From assembly GCF_900107975.1 (NCBI RefSeq), contig NZ_FNVF01000004.1, forward strand, positions 310,001 through 374,000: a stretch of DNA of 64,000 nucleotides, read 5' to 3'. The translations under genes and the position numbers were made by a program. Below the pieces are notes generated by a model. It did not search any database. It worked only from the letters and a program-made list of their open reading frames with translations, and was not told where the DNA came from. The first letter of the stretch is position 1, and every line of letters begins with the position of its first letter. Below, piece by piece: positions 15,723 to 25,179 of the stretch. Origin of the DNA: Paenibacillus sp. UNC499MF. Its GTDB lineage: Bacteria > Bacillota > Bacilli > Paenibacillales > NBRC-103111.

Positions 15723-16282
15723 GCGGTATTCGCAGCTTTTGAGAACTTCCCTGCTGCGGATACGTGCTTCCGATCCGGCTGGGCGGCTGAAATATGCCGA
15801 ACTGCCGGTTCGAAGTGCTGTTTGGTTGCCGGCATTCACCCGGGCAACCGCGCCACACGTTACACGCCGCGGTGCCGTATTGCTGCCGGCGCTGACCCGG
15901 ACGTCCGCTGCTTACGCGCGGCGGTACTGTGTTCCTGCGGCACCCGCGGGGGGTGAACGCCGTTATGCGAAGCCGCAACCGCTGGCCGAATCCGTACTCG
16001 GCGTGAAACGGCGGCGCGTAAGACGAAGACGGGCCGGTGCCGGCCGTTTATCCTGTGCATCGGAAGATGTGGAAGAACTTTTTATGCAGGATAGAACGTG
16101 TCGTCGGGAGAATAGCTCCATAATGAGGTTTTTACAACAATTTGCATGTTTTAGAGCGAGATGAAGGAAGGATTCCTTTTCATATATTCCGTTTATTTAC
16201 AAAAGTGGGGATGAGGCAGGAATTCAGGGACCGGAAGCGAATGCCTATTAAGGATCGCGATGTGAGGTTTGGAGGTTTTTGT
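15723..16282. other. 560-base intergenic region with a diverged internal repeat
   Basis: No convincing gene. An open frame at 15670-16164 (+) has no ribosome site, is Arg-rich and overlaps nnr. Two imperfect copies of a roughly 55-base unit lie in tandem at about 15829-15885 and 15888-15940; both begin TGCCGGC and contain ACCCGG and later CGGCGG/CGCGG. The last 120 bases are AT-rich and presumably contain the promoter of the protease gene. Confidence 0.4.
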
Positions 16283-19200
16283 ATGCGAAAAATAAGTCTG
16301 CTGGTGCTTGCCGTACTATTGGCCCTGAGTCTGTTTGTCCCGGCATTCGGAGCGGAGTCCCAAGCGGGCCTGAAAAAAAGCGGTTCGACTCCCCGTTACG
16401 AAAGACCGCAGGCTTTGAAGGAAGCGCTGCCCGGCCAGGTTATCGTCAAATACAAAGAAAAAGCGGATACGATGAATGTGCAAGGTTTGATGGGACCCGA
16501 AAAGAAAGCGGAGCTTCCCGATCCGCCTAGTCCGAAATACAAGCAGCGTGTAGGACCGAAAGGTTTGGTCACGATGGAATTTCCCAAATCGGAGCCGGTT
16601 TCGGACGTGCTTGAGGAACTGGAGAACGATCCCGAAGTTGATTTCGTCGAGCCCGTTTATCCCGTATGGGCCGCCGAGACGAAAACTTCCGTACCGAACG
16701 GAGGCGACGGGCGGAGCGCTGCGGCACGGACAACGACGGGTTCCGCAAGTGCGGCGGATTCGCCCGCTAAAGCGGCTTCCGTACCGAACGACCCTTACGT
16801 GGAGCAGCAGTGGTGGTACCGGGCGATTCAGTCGGATCTCGCGGATACCGGTGCGGCGGATGCCAAGCTCTCGGGTGTTGTGATCGCTGTTGTCGATACG
16901 GGCGTTGACCCGTACCATGACGATCTGAAAGGCAGTCTCGTGGAAGGGTACAACTTCGTCAACAACACGCCGAATACCCGGGACGATAACGGTCACGGTA
17001 CGAATGTGGCGGGGATTGCCGCCGCACCGAAGGACAACGGTGTCGGAATTGCCGGAGTGGCCGCCGGAGCCAAAATTATGCCGGTTAAGGTTCTCGACAG
17101 CGAAGGCTACGGAAGAACGGACGTCATTACCGAGGGCATTTATTGGGCCGTAGATCACGGAGCGGATATAGTTAATCTCAGCCTGACTTCGGGGAGCTCC
17201 TCCCGGGTTATGGAAGAGGCGGTACAATATGCCTTGCAGAGAGGTGTGATCGTCGTTTCCGCCGCAGGCAACGAAAGCAATCACTGGACGGGCAGCGACA
17301 CGGGAGAACTGGACCAGGTAAAAGGCAGCGAAGATCCGCTGGCCCACCGGTTCGTAAAGGATGTGGCCTTCCCGGCCAAGCTGCCGGGAGTCATCGCGGT
17401 AGGCGCCGTCGACTGGTATCCCCAAACGGAATTTATCGTCGCGGATTTCTCCAACTCCGGCAGCAGCCTGAGCGTGGTCGCACCGGGCGTGGACATCTAC
17501 AGCACGGACAAAGGCAACGGCTACACGGGGCGCAACGGCACTTCGATGGCGGCTCCGATGGTGTCCGGGCTTGCCGCTCTCATCCTCGCAGGGGACGCCG
17601 GTCTGGATGGTCTCTCCACTTCCGAAAGGGTGGAGCGTGTAGGCCGTATTATTTCCGAAACGGCCCGGGATCTGGGGCCCCCGGGCTTTGACGATGAATA
17701 TGGGTCCGGGCTGATCGACGTCAAAAAAGCCATGGAAACACCCCGTGTAAGCATCCAGGCGGTTAACGGCAGCACGAATCTGACCGACACGGACGAGCTC
17801 CGGGCCGACATCCGGCTTCTTAACAAAGACGGTTCTCTTGCCTCAGGCGCGGGCGGAGCCGGCAAGGCGGATTTGTTCGCTTACACGTCGAACGGCATGG
17901 AACCCCAGTTCGTCAAAACGTTAACGTTTCAAGCGAGTCAAGGAAAAGCTTCTCTTACATACAAGCCGGATAAAGCCGGCAAATATTTGCTTGTTGCCTA
18001 TAACGACGAGAAAAGTCCGCTCTGGGTGAGCGGCGAGCTTACGTTCCGTAAGAACCCCCAAGCTCCCCAGGCCAGTCTTCGGAGCGGGAGCTACACGGGT
18101 ACACAGAAAGTTACGCTGACCGCAGCCGATCCCGGCGCCAAAATCTATTACACCCTGACGGGAGCGGCCCCTACCGTGCAGTCAGCCGTTTATACCGGTC
18201 CGATCGAGATCTCCCGGACGCAAACCTTGAGAGTCATCTCGGCGGCAGGCGGAGCCGTAAGCGAAGTCCGGACCTACCGCTACGATATCGCGACAAGCGG
18301 GGGGAATACCGGCGGAGGGGACGGAACCGGACCGCCTTCGGAAGAAACTGCCACGGCCGTGAAGTCGGACTCAACCGTCATCCAGGAAAAAGGCTATGCC
18401 ATGCTGGATGTAAAGGTCGCCGACGAGAATTTGCAGCCGCTGCTTAAAAATCCCGATGTAACCCTGATCGGCGTGCAGGCCCTCTCTTCCGGAAAGGACA
18501 ATACCGCCGGTGCGAAGGTTCATCTTCCGGCATCCTTCTTCGGAAGCGGCCAGTCCAAAGGGCTGCTCATTACGACCAGCGAAGGAACGCTGAGGATGGA
18601 CCCGGGTTCTCTGCAAGCGGACGGCGGCGAGGAAGTGGTTATTTCACTCCGCCGGACACACGCGACCGAGAGCCTGACAGCGGCTTATCCCGAAGGCGCA
18701 TCGCCTATGTCTTCCATCCTGGAGATTAAAATAACGGCCGGGAACCGGTTGATCGAGAATCTCCAAAAGCCTGCGAAGGTCACGCTTGCTCACGCTGCGG
18801 CGTCCGATTCGGGGGCCGATCCGGAGAAGATGGGCGCCTTCGTTTACACGGACGACGATTCCGAGTGGAAGTATGTTAAAGGGGCCGACAACGAAAACAG
18901 CATAACGTTTGCGGTCGAAGGCCCTTCGTATGCGGCCGTTTTTGCGGTCAGCCGCACGTTCGCGGATATGAGCGCTCATTGGGCGAAAAGACCCGTGGAA
19001 GTCCTCGCTGCCCGGCAGATCGTGGACGGGATGGACGCGAGCCGCTTCGTTCCGCAGGCGGGCGTGACACGCGCCCAGTTCGCGGCGATGCTGGCCCGTC
19101 TGCTCCAGCTTCCGGCGGCCCCGGAAGGCAGGCAGCAGTTCCGTGACGTCGCGAAGGGCGCCTGGTACGCCGACGTTATCGCCCGCTCTTACAGCGCGGG

Positions 19201-19504
19201 GCTCGTCTCCGGCGTCACGGACGACCGCTTCATGCCGGACGAGCCTATCACGCGCGAGCAGATGGCCGCTATGCTGGTGCGCGCCTTCGCTTACGGCAGC
19301 GGCATAGCGCCGGACGAGCTTCCCGTGCCTAAGACGGCGTCCTTCACAGACGAAGGCACGGCGGGAACCTGGGCGGTGCCGTTTATGCGGAAGGCTGCCG
19401 GGCTCGGTCTGATCGACGGCTACGAGGACGGCACCTTCAAGCCGTTGAACGGCGCTACGCGCGCGGAATCGGCAAGCGTGATTTATAAGCTGAGCGCGCG
19501 GTAA
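16283..19504 (+). CDS. cell-surface subtilisin-like serine protease (S8) with three SLH domains
   Basis: 1073 residues from the ATG preceded by GGAGG. Signal peptide at 1-23 (MRKISLLVLAVLLALSLFVP...GAES). A propeptide of the I9 type follows (PGQVIVKYKEKAD to EPVYPVWA). The S8 catalytic triad is Asp205 (VVDTGVDPYHDD), His238 (NGHGTNVAGIAA) and Ser421 (NGTSMAAPMVSGLAAL). A chitobiase-like beta domain is at about 595-675 (GAKIYYTLTGAAPT), then a region of unknown fold. From about 890 come three SLH repeats (FADMSAHWAKRPVEVLAARQ, FRDVAKGAWYADVIA, FTDEGTAGTWAVPFM) that would hold it on secondary cell-wall polymer. A longer frame from 16142 lacks a ribosome site. Confidence 0.93.
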   Translation: MRKISLLVLAVLLALSLFVPAFGAESQAGLKKSGSTPRYERPQALKEALPGQVIVKYKEKADTMNVQGLMGPEKKAELPDPPSPKYKQRVGPKGLVTMEFPKSEPVSDVLEELENDPEVDFVEPVYPVWAAETKTSVPNGGDGRSAAARTTTGSASAADSPAKAASVPNDPYVEQQWWYRAIQSDLADTGAADAKLSGVVIAVVDTGVDPYHDDLKGSLVEGYNFVNNTPNTRDDNGHGTNVAGIAAAPKDNGVGIAGVAAGAKIMPVKVLDSEGYGRTDVITEGIYWAVDHGADIVNLSLTSGSSSRVMEEAVQYALQRGVIVVSAAGNESNHWTGSDTGELDQVKGSEDPLAHRFVKDVAFPAKLPGVIAVGAVDWYPQTEFIVADFSNSGSSLSVVAPGVDIYSTDKGNGYTGRNGTSMAAPMVSGLAALILAGDAGLDGLSTSERVERVGRIISETARDLGPPGFDDEYGSGLIDVKKAMETPRVSIQAVNGSTNLTDTDELRADIRLLNKDGSLASGAGGAGKADLFAYTSNGMEPQFVKTLTFQASQGKASLTYKPDKAGKYLLVAYNDEKSPLWVSGELTFRKNPQAPQASLRSGSYTGTQKVTLTAADPGAKIYYTLTGAAPTVQSAVYTGPIEISRTQTLRVISAAGGAVSEVRTYRYDIATSGGNTGGGDGTGPPSEETATAVKSDSTVIQEKGYAMLDVKVADENLQPLLKNPDVTLIGVQALSSGKDNTAGAKVHLPASFFGSGQSKGLLITTSEGTLRMDPGSLQADGGEEVVISLRRTHATESLTAAYPEGASPMSSILEIKITAGNRLIENLQKPAKVTLAHAAASDSGADPEKMGAFVYTDDDSEWKYVKGADNENSITFAVEGPSYAAVFAVSRTFADMSAHWAKRPVEVLAARQIVDGMDASRFVPQAGVTRAQFAAMLARLLQLPAAPEGRQQFRDVAKGAWYADVIARSYSAGLVSGVTDDRFMPDEPITREQMAAMLVRAFAYGSGIAPDELPVPKTASFTDEGTAGTWAVPFMRKAAGLGLIDGYEDGTFKPLNGATRAESASVIYKLSAR

Positions 19505-19573
19505 TACTGATTTTTCACAAACGCTGAGAGTTCATAAACGCTGAAAGTATTGCAGAGTTCCCCGTTCTACTAA

Positions 19574-19607
19574 AACCGTCCCGGGCTTCGGCCGGGGGCG
19601 GTTTTTT
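19574..19607 (+). terminator. intrinsic terminator of the protease gene
   Basis: AACCGTCCCGGGC-TTCG-GCCGGGGGCGGTT followed by TTTTTTGG; a very GC-rich stem closed by a TTCG loop. Confidence 0.85.
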
Positions 19608-19818
19608 GGTTTTTTAGCGCCCAATGGAAAACCGGTGCGGCCCCGGCGGCATTTTAAAAAGAAAAAGCGATATTTAAGCCGGAGGCAGGCGATACTGATG
19701 GGCATAGGAAAAACGGGGAATATGCGCGGGTACGGTCGTGTCAGGGAATGAGGAGGGGTAAAGAGCCGGCAGCGGATAAGATCGTGGACTCTCCGGGGCG
19801 CGGATCGTCTTTTGCAGG

Positions 19819-19847
19819 TTGAACTCTCCCTTTGTTATGGGTATGAT
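19819..19847 (+). promoter_or_regulatory. glnS promoter
   Basis: TTGAAC, a 17-base spacer, then TATGAT, placing the start of transcription near 19854, about 57 bases before the glnS ATG. No T-box leader is visible between them. Confidence 0.7.
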
Positions 19848-19910
19848 GGAATACAAATACCGAATTGGACTGCGGCAGCGATTTCCGATAAGAAAGAAAG
19901 GTTGATCCGG

Positions 19911-21593
19911 ATGGAGAACAAAAGCGGCACAACAAATACAACCAACACCAATTTCATTAAAAACATCGTGATCGAAGATCTTAACGAAGGCCGTGTGGAT
20001 ACGGTCGTCACGCGCTTTCCGCCCGAACCGAACGGGTATCTGCATATCGGGCACGCCAAGTCGATCTGCCTGAATTTCGAGCTCGCGGACGAATTCAAAG
20101 GTAAGACGAACCTGCGCTTCGACGATACGAATCCGGCCAAGGAAGACGACGAGTTCGTCCGGGCGATCAAGGAAGACGTGCAGTGGCTGGGCTTCGAGTG
20201 GGACGGCCTCTTTTTCGCTTCCGATTATTTCGATTATATGTATGAAAAGGCGCAGCTCCTGATCCGCAAAGGAAAAGCGTATGTGTGCCAGCTTAATGCG
20301 GAACAAATCCGCGAAGGCCGCGGAACGCTTACGGAGCCGGGCAAGGAAAGCCCGTACCGGGACCGTCCGGCGGAAGAAAGCCTGGATTTGTTCGAGCGCA
20401 TGCGCAAAGGTGAATTTAAGGACGGGGAAATGGTCCTACGGGCGAAAATCAACATGGCTTCGCCGAATATCAATCTGCGCGATCCGGTCATTTACCGCAT
20501 TTCGCATGCGCATCACCACCGTACGGGAGATGCCTGGTGCATCTATCCGATGTATGCTTTCGCGCATCCGCTGGAAGATGCCCGCGAAGCGGTTACCCAC
20601 TCCATCTGTACCTTGGAGTTCGAAGACCAGCGTCCGCTTTACGACTGGGTTATTCAGGAGTGTGAGACGGAACATGTGCCTCATCAATATGAATTCGCCA
20701 AGCTGAAGCTGACGGATACGATCATGGGCAAGCGCTACCTGAAGCAGATGGTGGACGAAGGGGTCGTGGACGGCTGGGACGATCCCCGCATGCCGACCGT
20801 TTCCGGACTGCGCCGCCGGGGCTTTACGCCGGAATCGATCCGTAATTTCTGCCGCGAAATCGGCGTGACGAAGAGCGACAGCACGGTCGACGTGAAATAC
20901 CTGGATCATTTTATCCGGGAAGATTTGAAGCTGAAGGCTCCGCGCACGATGGGCATTCTGAAACCGCTCAAGGTTGTGATCACGAACTATCCCGAAGGAA
21001 AAGTGGAAATGCTGGATGCCGAAATCAACTCGGAGAACCCGGAGATGGGCGTCCGTCAAATTCCGTTTTCGCGGGAGATTTATATCGAGCAGGACGATTT
21101 TATGGAAAATCCGCCGAGCAAATATTTCCGCTTATTTCCCGGCAACGAAGTGCGCCTGAAGCACGCCTACTTCATAAAATGCGAAGAAGCGGTTAAGGAT
21201 GAAGCGGGCAACGTGATCGAGCTCCGCTGCACTTACGATCCCGAAACGAAGAGCGGAAGCGGGTTTACCGGCCGCAAAGTGAAGGGAACGATCCACTGGG
21301 TGGAAGCGAGCCGCGCCGTGCCGGCCGAGTTCCGGCTCTACGAGCCGCTGGTCCTGCCGGAACAGGAAGAGAAGGAAGAAGGAAGCACGTTCCTCGACCG
21401 GATCAACCCGAATTCCCTGGAGGCTCTGAACGGCTTTGTGGAAGAGAACATGAAGGATGCCGGGGGCGGCGATAAATTCCAGTTCTTCCGTCACGGGTAC
21501 TTCAATGTTGATCCTAAAGCCTCCACGAAAGATCATTTGGTCTTCAATCTGACAGTATCGCTGAAAAGCTCTTTCGATATCAAGCAGGCCTAA
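19911..21593 (+). CDS. glnS: glutaminyl-tRNA synthetase
   Basis: 560 residues, the normal GlnRS length. The class I HIGH motif is [15 protein letters not shown] (HIGH at 45-48). [20 protein letters not shown] and [19 protein letters not shown] separate GlnRS from GluRS. The KMSKS-like loop reads IMGKR (271-275), with Gly where Escherichia coli has Ser. The C-terminal anticodon-binding beta barrels follow ([39 protein letters not shown]). The start at 19911 is preceded by AAAGG at nine bases; an upstream in-frame ATG at 19812 lies before the promoter. Many Bacillota lack GlnRS and use GatCAB transamidation, whereas Paenibacillus-type genomes commonly have it. Confidence 0.95.
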   Translation: MENKSGTTNTTNTNFIKNIVIEDLNEGRVDTVVTRFPPEPNGYLHIGHAKSICLNFELADEFKGKTNLRFDDTNPAKEDDEFVRAIKEDVQWLGFEWDGLFFASDYFDYMYEKAQLLIRKGKAYVCQLNAEQIREGRGTLTEPGKESPYRDRPAEESLDLFERMRKGEFKDGEMVLRAKINMASPNINLRDPVIYRISHAHHHRTGDAWCIYPMYAFAHPLEDAREAVTHSICTLEFEDQRPLYDWVIQECETEHVPHQYEFAKLKLTDTIMGKRYLKQMVDEGVVDGWDDPRMPTVSGLRRRGFTPESIRNFCREIGVTKSDSTVDVKYLDHFIREDLKLKAPRTMGILKPLKVVITNYPEGKVEMLDAEINSENPEMGVRQIPFSREIYIEQDDFMENPPSKYFRLFPGNEVRLKHAYFIKCEEAVKDEAGNVIELRCTYDPETKSGSGFTGRKVKGTIHWVEASRAVPAEFRLYEPLVLPEQEEKEEGSTFLDRINPNSLEALNGFVEENMKDAGGGDKFQFFRHGYFNVDPKASTKDHLVFNLTVSLKSSFDIKQA

Positions 21594-21683
21594 GCCCTGA
21601 CGAATGGAGAGGAAGCACGGCCCGCTTAAGGCCGCTTCGGGCTTATGTGCCGCATCGCGCCGTTTTCCGGTTTGCGGCCAAAT

Positions 21684-21726
21684 AAAAAAGCAGGTTCAGG
21701 AGAAATTTCCTGACCTGCTTTTTTTA
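21684..21726. terminator. bidirectional terminator between glnS and the cobalt importer operon
   Basis: AAAAAAGCAGG-T-TCAGGA-GAAATT-TCCTGA-CCTGCTTTTTTT works in both directions: A-rich upstream and T-rich downstream arms flank a strong stem. It serves glnS (+) and cbiO (-). Confidence 0.85.
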
Positions 21727-21744
21727 TGTGCCGGCTTCAAACGG

Positions 21745-22617
21745 CTAGCTCCTGGAGGCCGCCGCTTGAAGCCGGGCCGCGAGCAGCTCGCCGAAGGCGT
21801 CGGCGCTCCTCGGCGGGTCGGCGCCTTCCCGCAGCTCACGGGGAAGGGACTGCCACAGCCGGAGGAGCAGGGGCAGTTCCAGCCCGATGCGTCCGATGGT
21901 CTCCGTCTCCGCGAAAACCTGAGCGGGCGGCCCCTGCAGCAGACAGGCGCCCTTGTCCATGACCAGCACCTGGTCCGCCCATGTGTAGGCCAGGTCCATG
22001 TCGTGGGTCGCCATGACCACGGTGACGCCGCTCCGCCGGATGTCCGCCAGCTCATCCAGCAGTAGCCGTTCCGACGCGCGGTCGAGATACGCCGTCGGCT
22101 CGTCGAGCAGGAGAAGGCTCGGCTCCAGCACGAGAACGCCGGCCAGGGTGACGCGCTTCTTCTGCCCGAGGCTGAGGTGATGGATGGGGGTATGGGCAAG
22201 GTCTTCCAGGCCCATTCTTTCCAGCACCGCCCCGGTCCGCGCGCGGATTTCCGGCTCGGGAACGCCCGCGTTACGCAAGCCGTAGGAGACGTCCTCGTAC
22301 GGCGTACCGAGAATGAGCTGCTGCTCGGGGTCCTGGAACACGAGTCCCACCTGTCTGCGCAGCTCCAGCAATTCCTTGCGCTTGTAGGACACAGGGGCGC
22401 CTTTCCAGCGCACGGTCCCCGATTGCGGCCGGTGAATGCCAACGGCATGCAGGAAAAACGTCGATTTGCCGGAGCCGTTATGTCCGCAAAGCGCGATTTG
22501 GCGGCCGGCCGGAAGCGCCAGGCTTAGCCTGTCCAGGGCTTTATTATCGGTGCCGGGATAGCTGTAGACGACGTCCGCCAGTTCCAGAATCGGATTCGGA
22601 TTCTGATTCGGATTCAT
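21745..22617 (-). CDS. cbiO: cobalt ECF transporter ATPase subunit
   Basis: 290-residue ABC ATPase. Walker A is CGHNGSGKST (44-53), Q-loop VFQDPEQQLILGTPYEDVSYG, signature HLSLGQKKRVTLAG, Walker B LLLLDEPTAYLD, then ATHDMDLAY. The Q-loop sequence with EDVSYG is typical of EcfA/CbiO. GGAGGGG precedes the ATG at 22617, which overlaps the cbiQ stop as ATGA, indicating translational coupling. It is the last gene of the cbiMNQO operon and powers cobalt uptake through CbiMNQ. Confidence 0.94.
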   Translation of the reverse strand: MNPNQNPNPILELADVVYSYPGTDNKALDRLSLALPAGRQIALCGHNGSGKSTFFLHAVGIHRPQSGTVRWKGAPVSYKRKELLELRRQVGLVFQDPEQQLILGTPYEDVSYGLRNAGVPEPEIRARTGAVLERMGLEDLAHTPIHHLSLGQKKRVTLAGVLVLEPSLLLLDEPTAYLDRASERLLLDELADIRRSGVTVVMATHDMDLAYTWADQVLVMDKGACLLQGPPAQVFAETETIGRIGLELPLLLRLWQSLPRELREGADPPRSADAFGELLAARLQAAASRS

Positions 22618-23423
22618 GCGAATCCCCTCCATTTCAGCCAAATCTGTGCTGCCGTCAGCATGAGGATCCCCGTCACGCCTTCGGCTTTGTAGCGCCGCGG
22701 GACGGGAATCGCTTCATAGGGGGCGAGTTCGATCCGTTCCGTGAAGCCGCGGGAAGTGAGCCCGTAGGTCAGTCCCCGGTAGCGCTGCATGGTCCGGCCG
22801 AACAGATGAACGATCAGCAGCGCGGTATCGCGCAGGCCGCCCGTGAATCCGTTCTGCCCGCCCCGGCAGCGCTGGGCGGTCCGCATGGCGTGAGCCGTAT
22901 CGGCCAGCAAAAAAATAAAGCGGTACATAATCAGGGTCAGCTCGATCACGATCTGAGGAACGCGGATTTTTTTCATCACCTGAAGAATTTCCAGCAAGGG
23001 GGTCGTAAACAAAACAAATTGCAGACAAGCCAGGCAGGCGGAAACCCGCATAAACAGCTCTGCTGTGCGGGATAAAGATTCTCTCGTGACATATACGGTC
23101 CAAGGACCGGCCGTTCCGATGATCCACCCCGAAGCAAGGGGAACCCCGTTTTCCGCATGTGCCGCGAATTCGAGAAGGAGAGCCGGAAGGCTGGCCGCGA
23201 AGAACAGCAGAGAACCGCCGTAAACGAGCCAGTAAAGCTTGGCCGGGATACGCGCGTAAAGCAGTGACCAAAGTGTCATCCATCCGAACACGGCGGCTTG
23301 AACAGGCGGCGCCCCGGCATAGGAAAGCAAAAAGAGGCAGGTGGCAAATCCACACTTCCAGACGGGGGAGACTCCCCGCAAAGCGTTGGCATAAGAAATC
23401 GTGTCAATCCGCTTGAGCATCAT
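22614..23423 (-). CDS. cbiQ: cobalt ECF transporter transmembrane subunit
   Basis: 269-residue membrane protein of the EcfT/CbiQ family. Membrane segments occur at about 27-45, 60-85, 105-140 and 245-262. The cytoplasmic coupling region carries LRVP-like KKIRVPQIVIELTLIMYRFI and two Arg-Gly motifs of the Ala-Arg-Gly type (QRCRGG, TSRGFTERIE) that contact the ATPases. It overlaps cbiN and cbiO by four bases at each end, consistent with a single translationally coupled operon under the cobalamin riboswitch. Confidence 0.93.
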   Translation of the reverse strand: MMLKRIDTISYANALRGVSPVWKCGFATCLFLLSYAGAPPVQAAVFGWMTLWSLLYARIPAKLYWLVYGGSLLFFAASLPALLLEFAAHAENGVPLASGWIIGTAGPWTVYVTRESLSRTAELFMRVSACLACLQFVLFTTPLLEILQVMKKIRVPQIVIELTLIMYRFIFLLADTAHAMRTAQRCRGGQNGFTGGLRDTALLIVHLFGRTMQRYRGLTYGLTSRGFTERIELAPYEAIPVPRRYKAEGVTGILMLTAAQIWLKWRGFA

Positions 23424-23707
23424 GCTTTCGGTTTAGGTTTGGAGGCTCTCCCCTTATACAGGCCGATTACATACCCGATAAAACCGGCTCCGAGCGCGGC
23501 CTGCAGCGCGAAAAGCATGCTCTCGGTTTCAGCCGGAGGCTCCATCAGCGATGCGAACCATGGCTCGTAATCGGGGGCGATCTCTTGAATCGCTTCTTCC
23601 GCGGCTCCGTCGGCCCCTCCGAACTCTCCTTGAACGAAAACGAGCGGCAGCACGGCAAGGAGGACGACTGCGGCCAGAATCCACACGTTCTTTTTCCACG
23701 TTTTCAT
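23420..23707 (-). CDS. cbiN: cobalt ECF transporter accessory subunit
   Basis: 95-residue protein with two membrane segments (about 8-25 and 68-85) and the characteristic extracytoplasmic loop: [20 protein letters not shown], then [20 protein letters not shown]. CbiN is required with CbiM for Co2+ binding and loading. Starts with an ATG that overlaps the cbiM stop and ends overlapping the cbiQ start. Confidence 0.94.
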   Translation of the reverse strand: MKTWKKNVWILAAVVLLAVLPLVFVQGEFGGADGAAEEAIQEIAPDYEPWFASLMEPPAETESMLFALQAALGAGFIGYVIGLYKGRASKPKPKA

Positions 23708-24471
23708 GAACGGTCAGCTCCCTTCAAATTGCGCTGCAGAGCGGAAATTTCATGCGGCGTATAGGCTTGCAACCAGCCCAGAACCAGTACGGTCAGCAGT
23801 CCTTCGCTAATCGCGAGCGGAATCTGAGTGACGGCGAAGATTCCCGCAAATTTGGCAAAGGACGCGAGCATGCCGCCCTCGGCCGCGGGAAATGCCACCG
23901 CAAGCTGTACGGAAGTGACCAGATAGGTGGTCAGGTCGGCAAGCGCGGCGCCCGTAAAGACGGAGAGCTTCTGCCTTCCCGTTGATTTGATCATGAGCTT
24001 GTACACGGCATAGCCGACGAAAGGACCCGCTACGGCCATCGAGAATGCGTTGGCGCCCAGTGTCGTAAGACCGCCGTGGGCCAGCAGGAGGGCTTGGAAG
24101 AGAAGGACGACGGAGCCGAGCACGCTCATGGGGAGCGGTCCGAACAGGATAGCTCCGAGACCGGTACCCGTCGGATGGGAGCTGCTTCCCGTGACGGACG
24201 GGATTTTCAGGGCCGACAAGACGAATGTAAAGGCGCCGGCCAAGCCGAGCATAAGCTTAAGCTCCGGCGTTTCTTTGGTGATCCGGACCAGAGCGCGGAC
24301 GCCCAGGATGAAGAAAGGCAGGAAGACGATCCACCAGAATAAGGCCCAGAAGGGCGGCAAAAAGCCCTCCATGATATGCATGGCGTAAGCCGATTGCGGC
24401 TCGTTTATCAGGAAAAAGCAGACGAATCCGGCTATGAGCAGGAAAGACGCCAGGGGTTTACGGATGTTCAT
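23704..24471 (-). CDS. cbiM: cobalt ECF transporter substrate-binding membrane subunit
   Basis: 255 residues. A signal peptide (1-30, ending SAYA) is predicted to be removed so that the mature protein starts [12 protein letters not shown]; the freed N-terminus with its second-position His is the Co2+ ligand in this family. [15 protein letters not shown] and [18 protein letters not shown] are other CbiM hallmarks. AAAGGAGG precedes the ATG. First gene of the operon, 180 bases after the riboswitch terminator. Confidence 0.95.
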   Translation of the reverse strand: MNIRKPLASFLLIAGFVCFFLINEPQSAYAMHIMEGFLPPFWALFWWIVFLPFFILGVRALVRITKETPELKLMLGLAGAFTFVLSALKIPSVTGSSSHPTGTGLGAILFGPLPMSVLGSVVLLFQALLLAHGGLTTLGANAFSMAVAGPFVGYAVYKLMIKSTGRQKLSVFTGAALADLTTYLVTSVQLAVAFPAAEGGMLASFAKFAGIFAVTQIPLAISEGLLTVLVLGWLQAYTPHEISALQRNLKGADRS

Positions 24472-24647
24472 CGGAAATCCTCCTTTATGATGGGGGCCGC
24501 CTTATTTGGCGGTGATGCGACAGTAGGGGTTCTTGCCCCTGCCGCGCTTTCGGCGCTGGTTGTTTCCGCCGGCGGTCAGGCCGACGGTTCCGCAAGCTCT
24601 TTCCGGTGATTCCGATCCGGCGGTTTCCGGTCCATTTTTTCGCACAC

Positions 24648-24687
24648 AAAAAAAGACATCTTTCCCTTCGTACGGGAACACGATGCC
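24648..24687 (-). terminator. riboswitch-controlled terminator upstream of cbiM
   Basis: Minus strand: GGCATC-GTG-TTCCC-GTACGAA-GGGAA-A-GATGTC followed by seven T. It lies between the cobalamin aptamer and cbiM, so it is the likely expression platform: B12 bound, transcription ends. A further small hairpin, GCAAAC-T7-GTTGC, sits between aptamer and terminator and may belong to the switching element. Confidence 0.8.
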
Positions 24688-24760
24688 TTATGCACGCAAC
24701 AAAAAAAGTTTGCGATCTCAAACACCTCCCTATTCCTCGTAGGTCGTATCAGTGCTGTCA

Positions 24761-24938
24761 AAACAGGCAGGTCTCCTGGCTCGGGGCGTCCATACCGGCG
24801 CCTTCCCGGAACGTTCTGGTTCCAGTGGCTTCTTGCCGGATGTGAATGAGAGTGTTTCCCCTTACAGTGGCGGGACCGCGACGGCATTTCACCGTTCTTC
24901 CCTTTTAAATTTTAGAGTGTCTCTAAAATACCTGTTTC
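24761..24938 (-). promoter_or_regulatory. cobalamin riboswitch
   Basis: On the minus strand the RNA has the defining pieces in order: P1 5' arm AAACAGG (24937-24931), GGTGAAATGCCG, the core GGTCCCGCCACTGTAA, a peripheral arm containing AAGCCACTGGAACC, the B12 box GAGCCAGGAGACCTGCC, and the P1 3' arm CCTGTTT. It precedes the cbiMNQO cobalt importer, the expected target of B12 feedback. Confidence 0.95.
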
Positions 24939-24963
24939 CACAAATATGCGGTTTTCCGTGATA

Positions 24964-24992
24964 ATACTACAGGATGTCCCAAACCTTGTCAA
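24964..24992 (-). promoter_or_regulatory. promoter of the cbiMNQO operon
   Basis: Minus strand: TTGACA, a 17-base spacer, then TAGTAT, about 25 bases before the start of the cobalamin aptamer. Confidence 0.75.
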
Positions 24993-25088
24993 TCGCGGAA
25001 AAAGGCGTGAATTTTATGACGGAACCGATGCGGGAAGCCGCTTCGCAGATTTTTTTCCACGGTATTTGAAATCGCTGTCTTTTAACGG

Positions 25089-25124
25089 GGCAAAAGAAAA
25101 CGAGAGGGGTGGCCCGCCCTCTCG
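25089..25124 (-). terminator. intrinsic terminator of the ArsP-type permease gene
   Basis: Minus strand: CGAGAGGG-CGGGCCAC-CCCTCTCG, a perfect eight-pair stem, followed by TTTTCTTTTG. It lies 56 bases after the permease stop. Confidence 0.75.
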
Positions 25125-25179
25125 CGTAACGCATTTCTATAGAGTTGGATCAAAGCCCCGATTGCCAAAACGGACGGGC

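Noticed and set aside
15670-16164. A 164-codon plus-strand frame between nnr and the protease
   Set aside because: It overlaps the nnr end, has no ribosome site and is Arg/Ala-rich with no recognisable fold.
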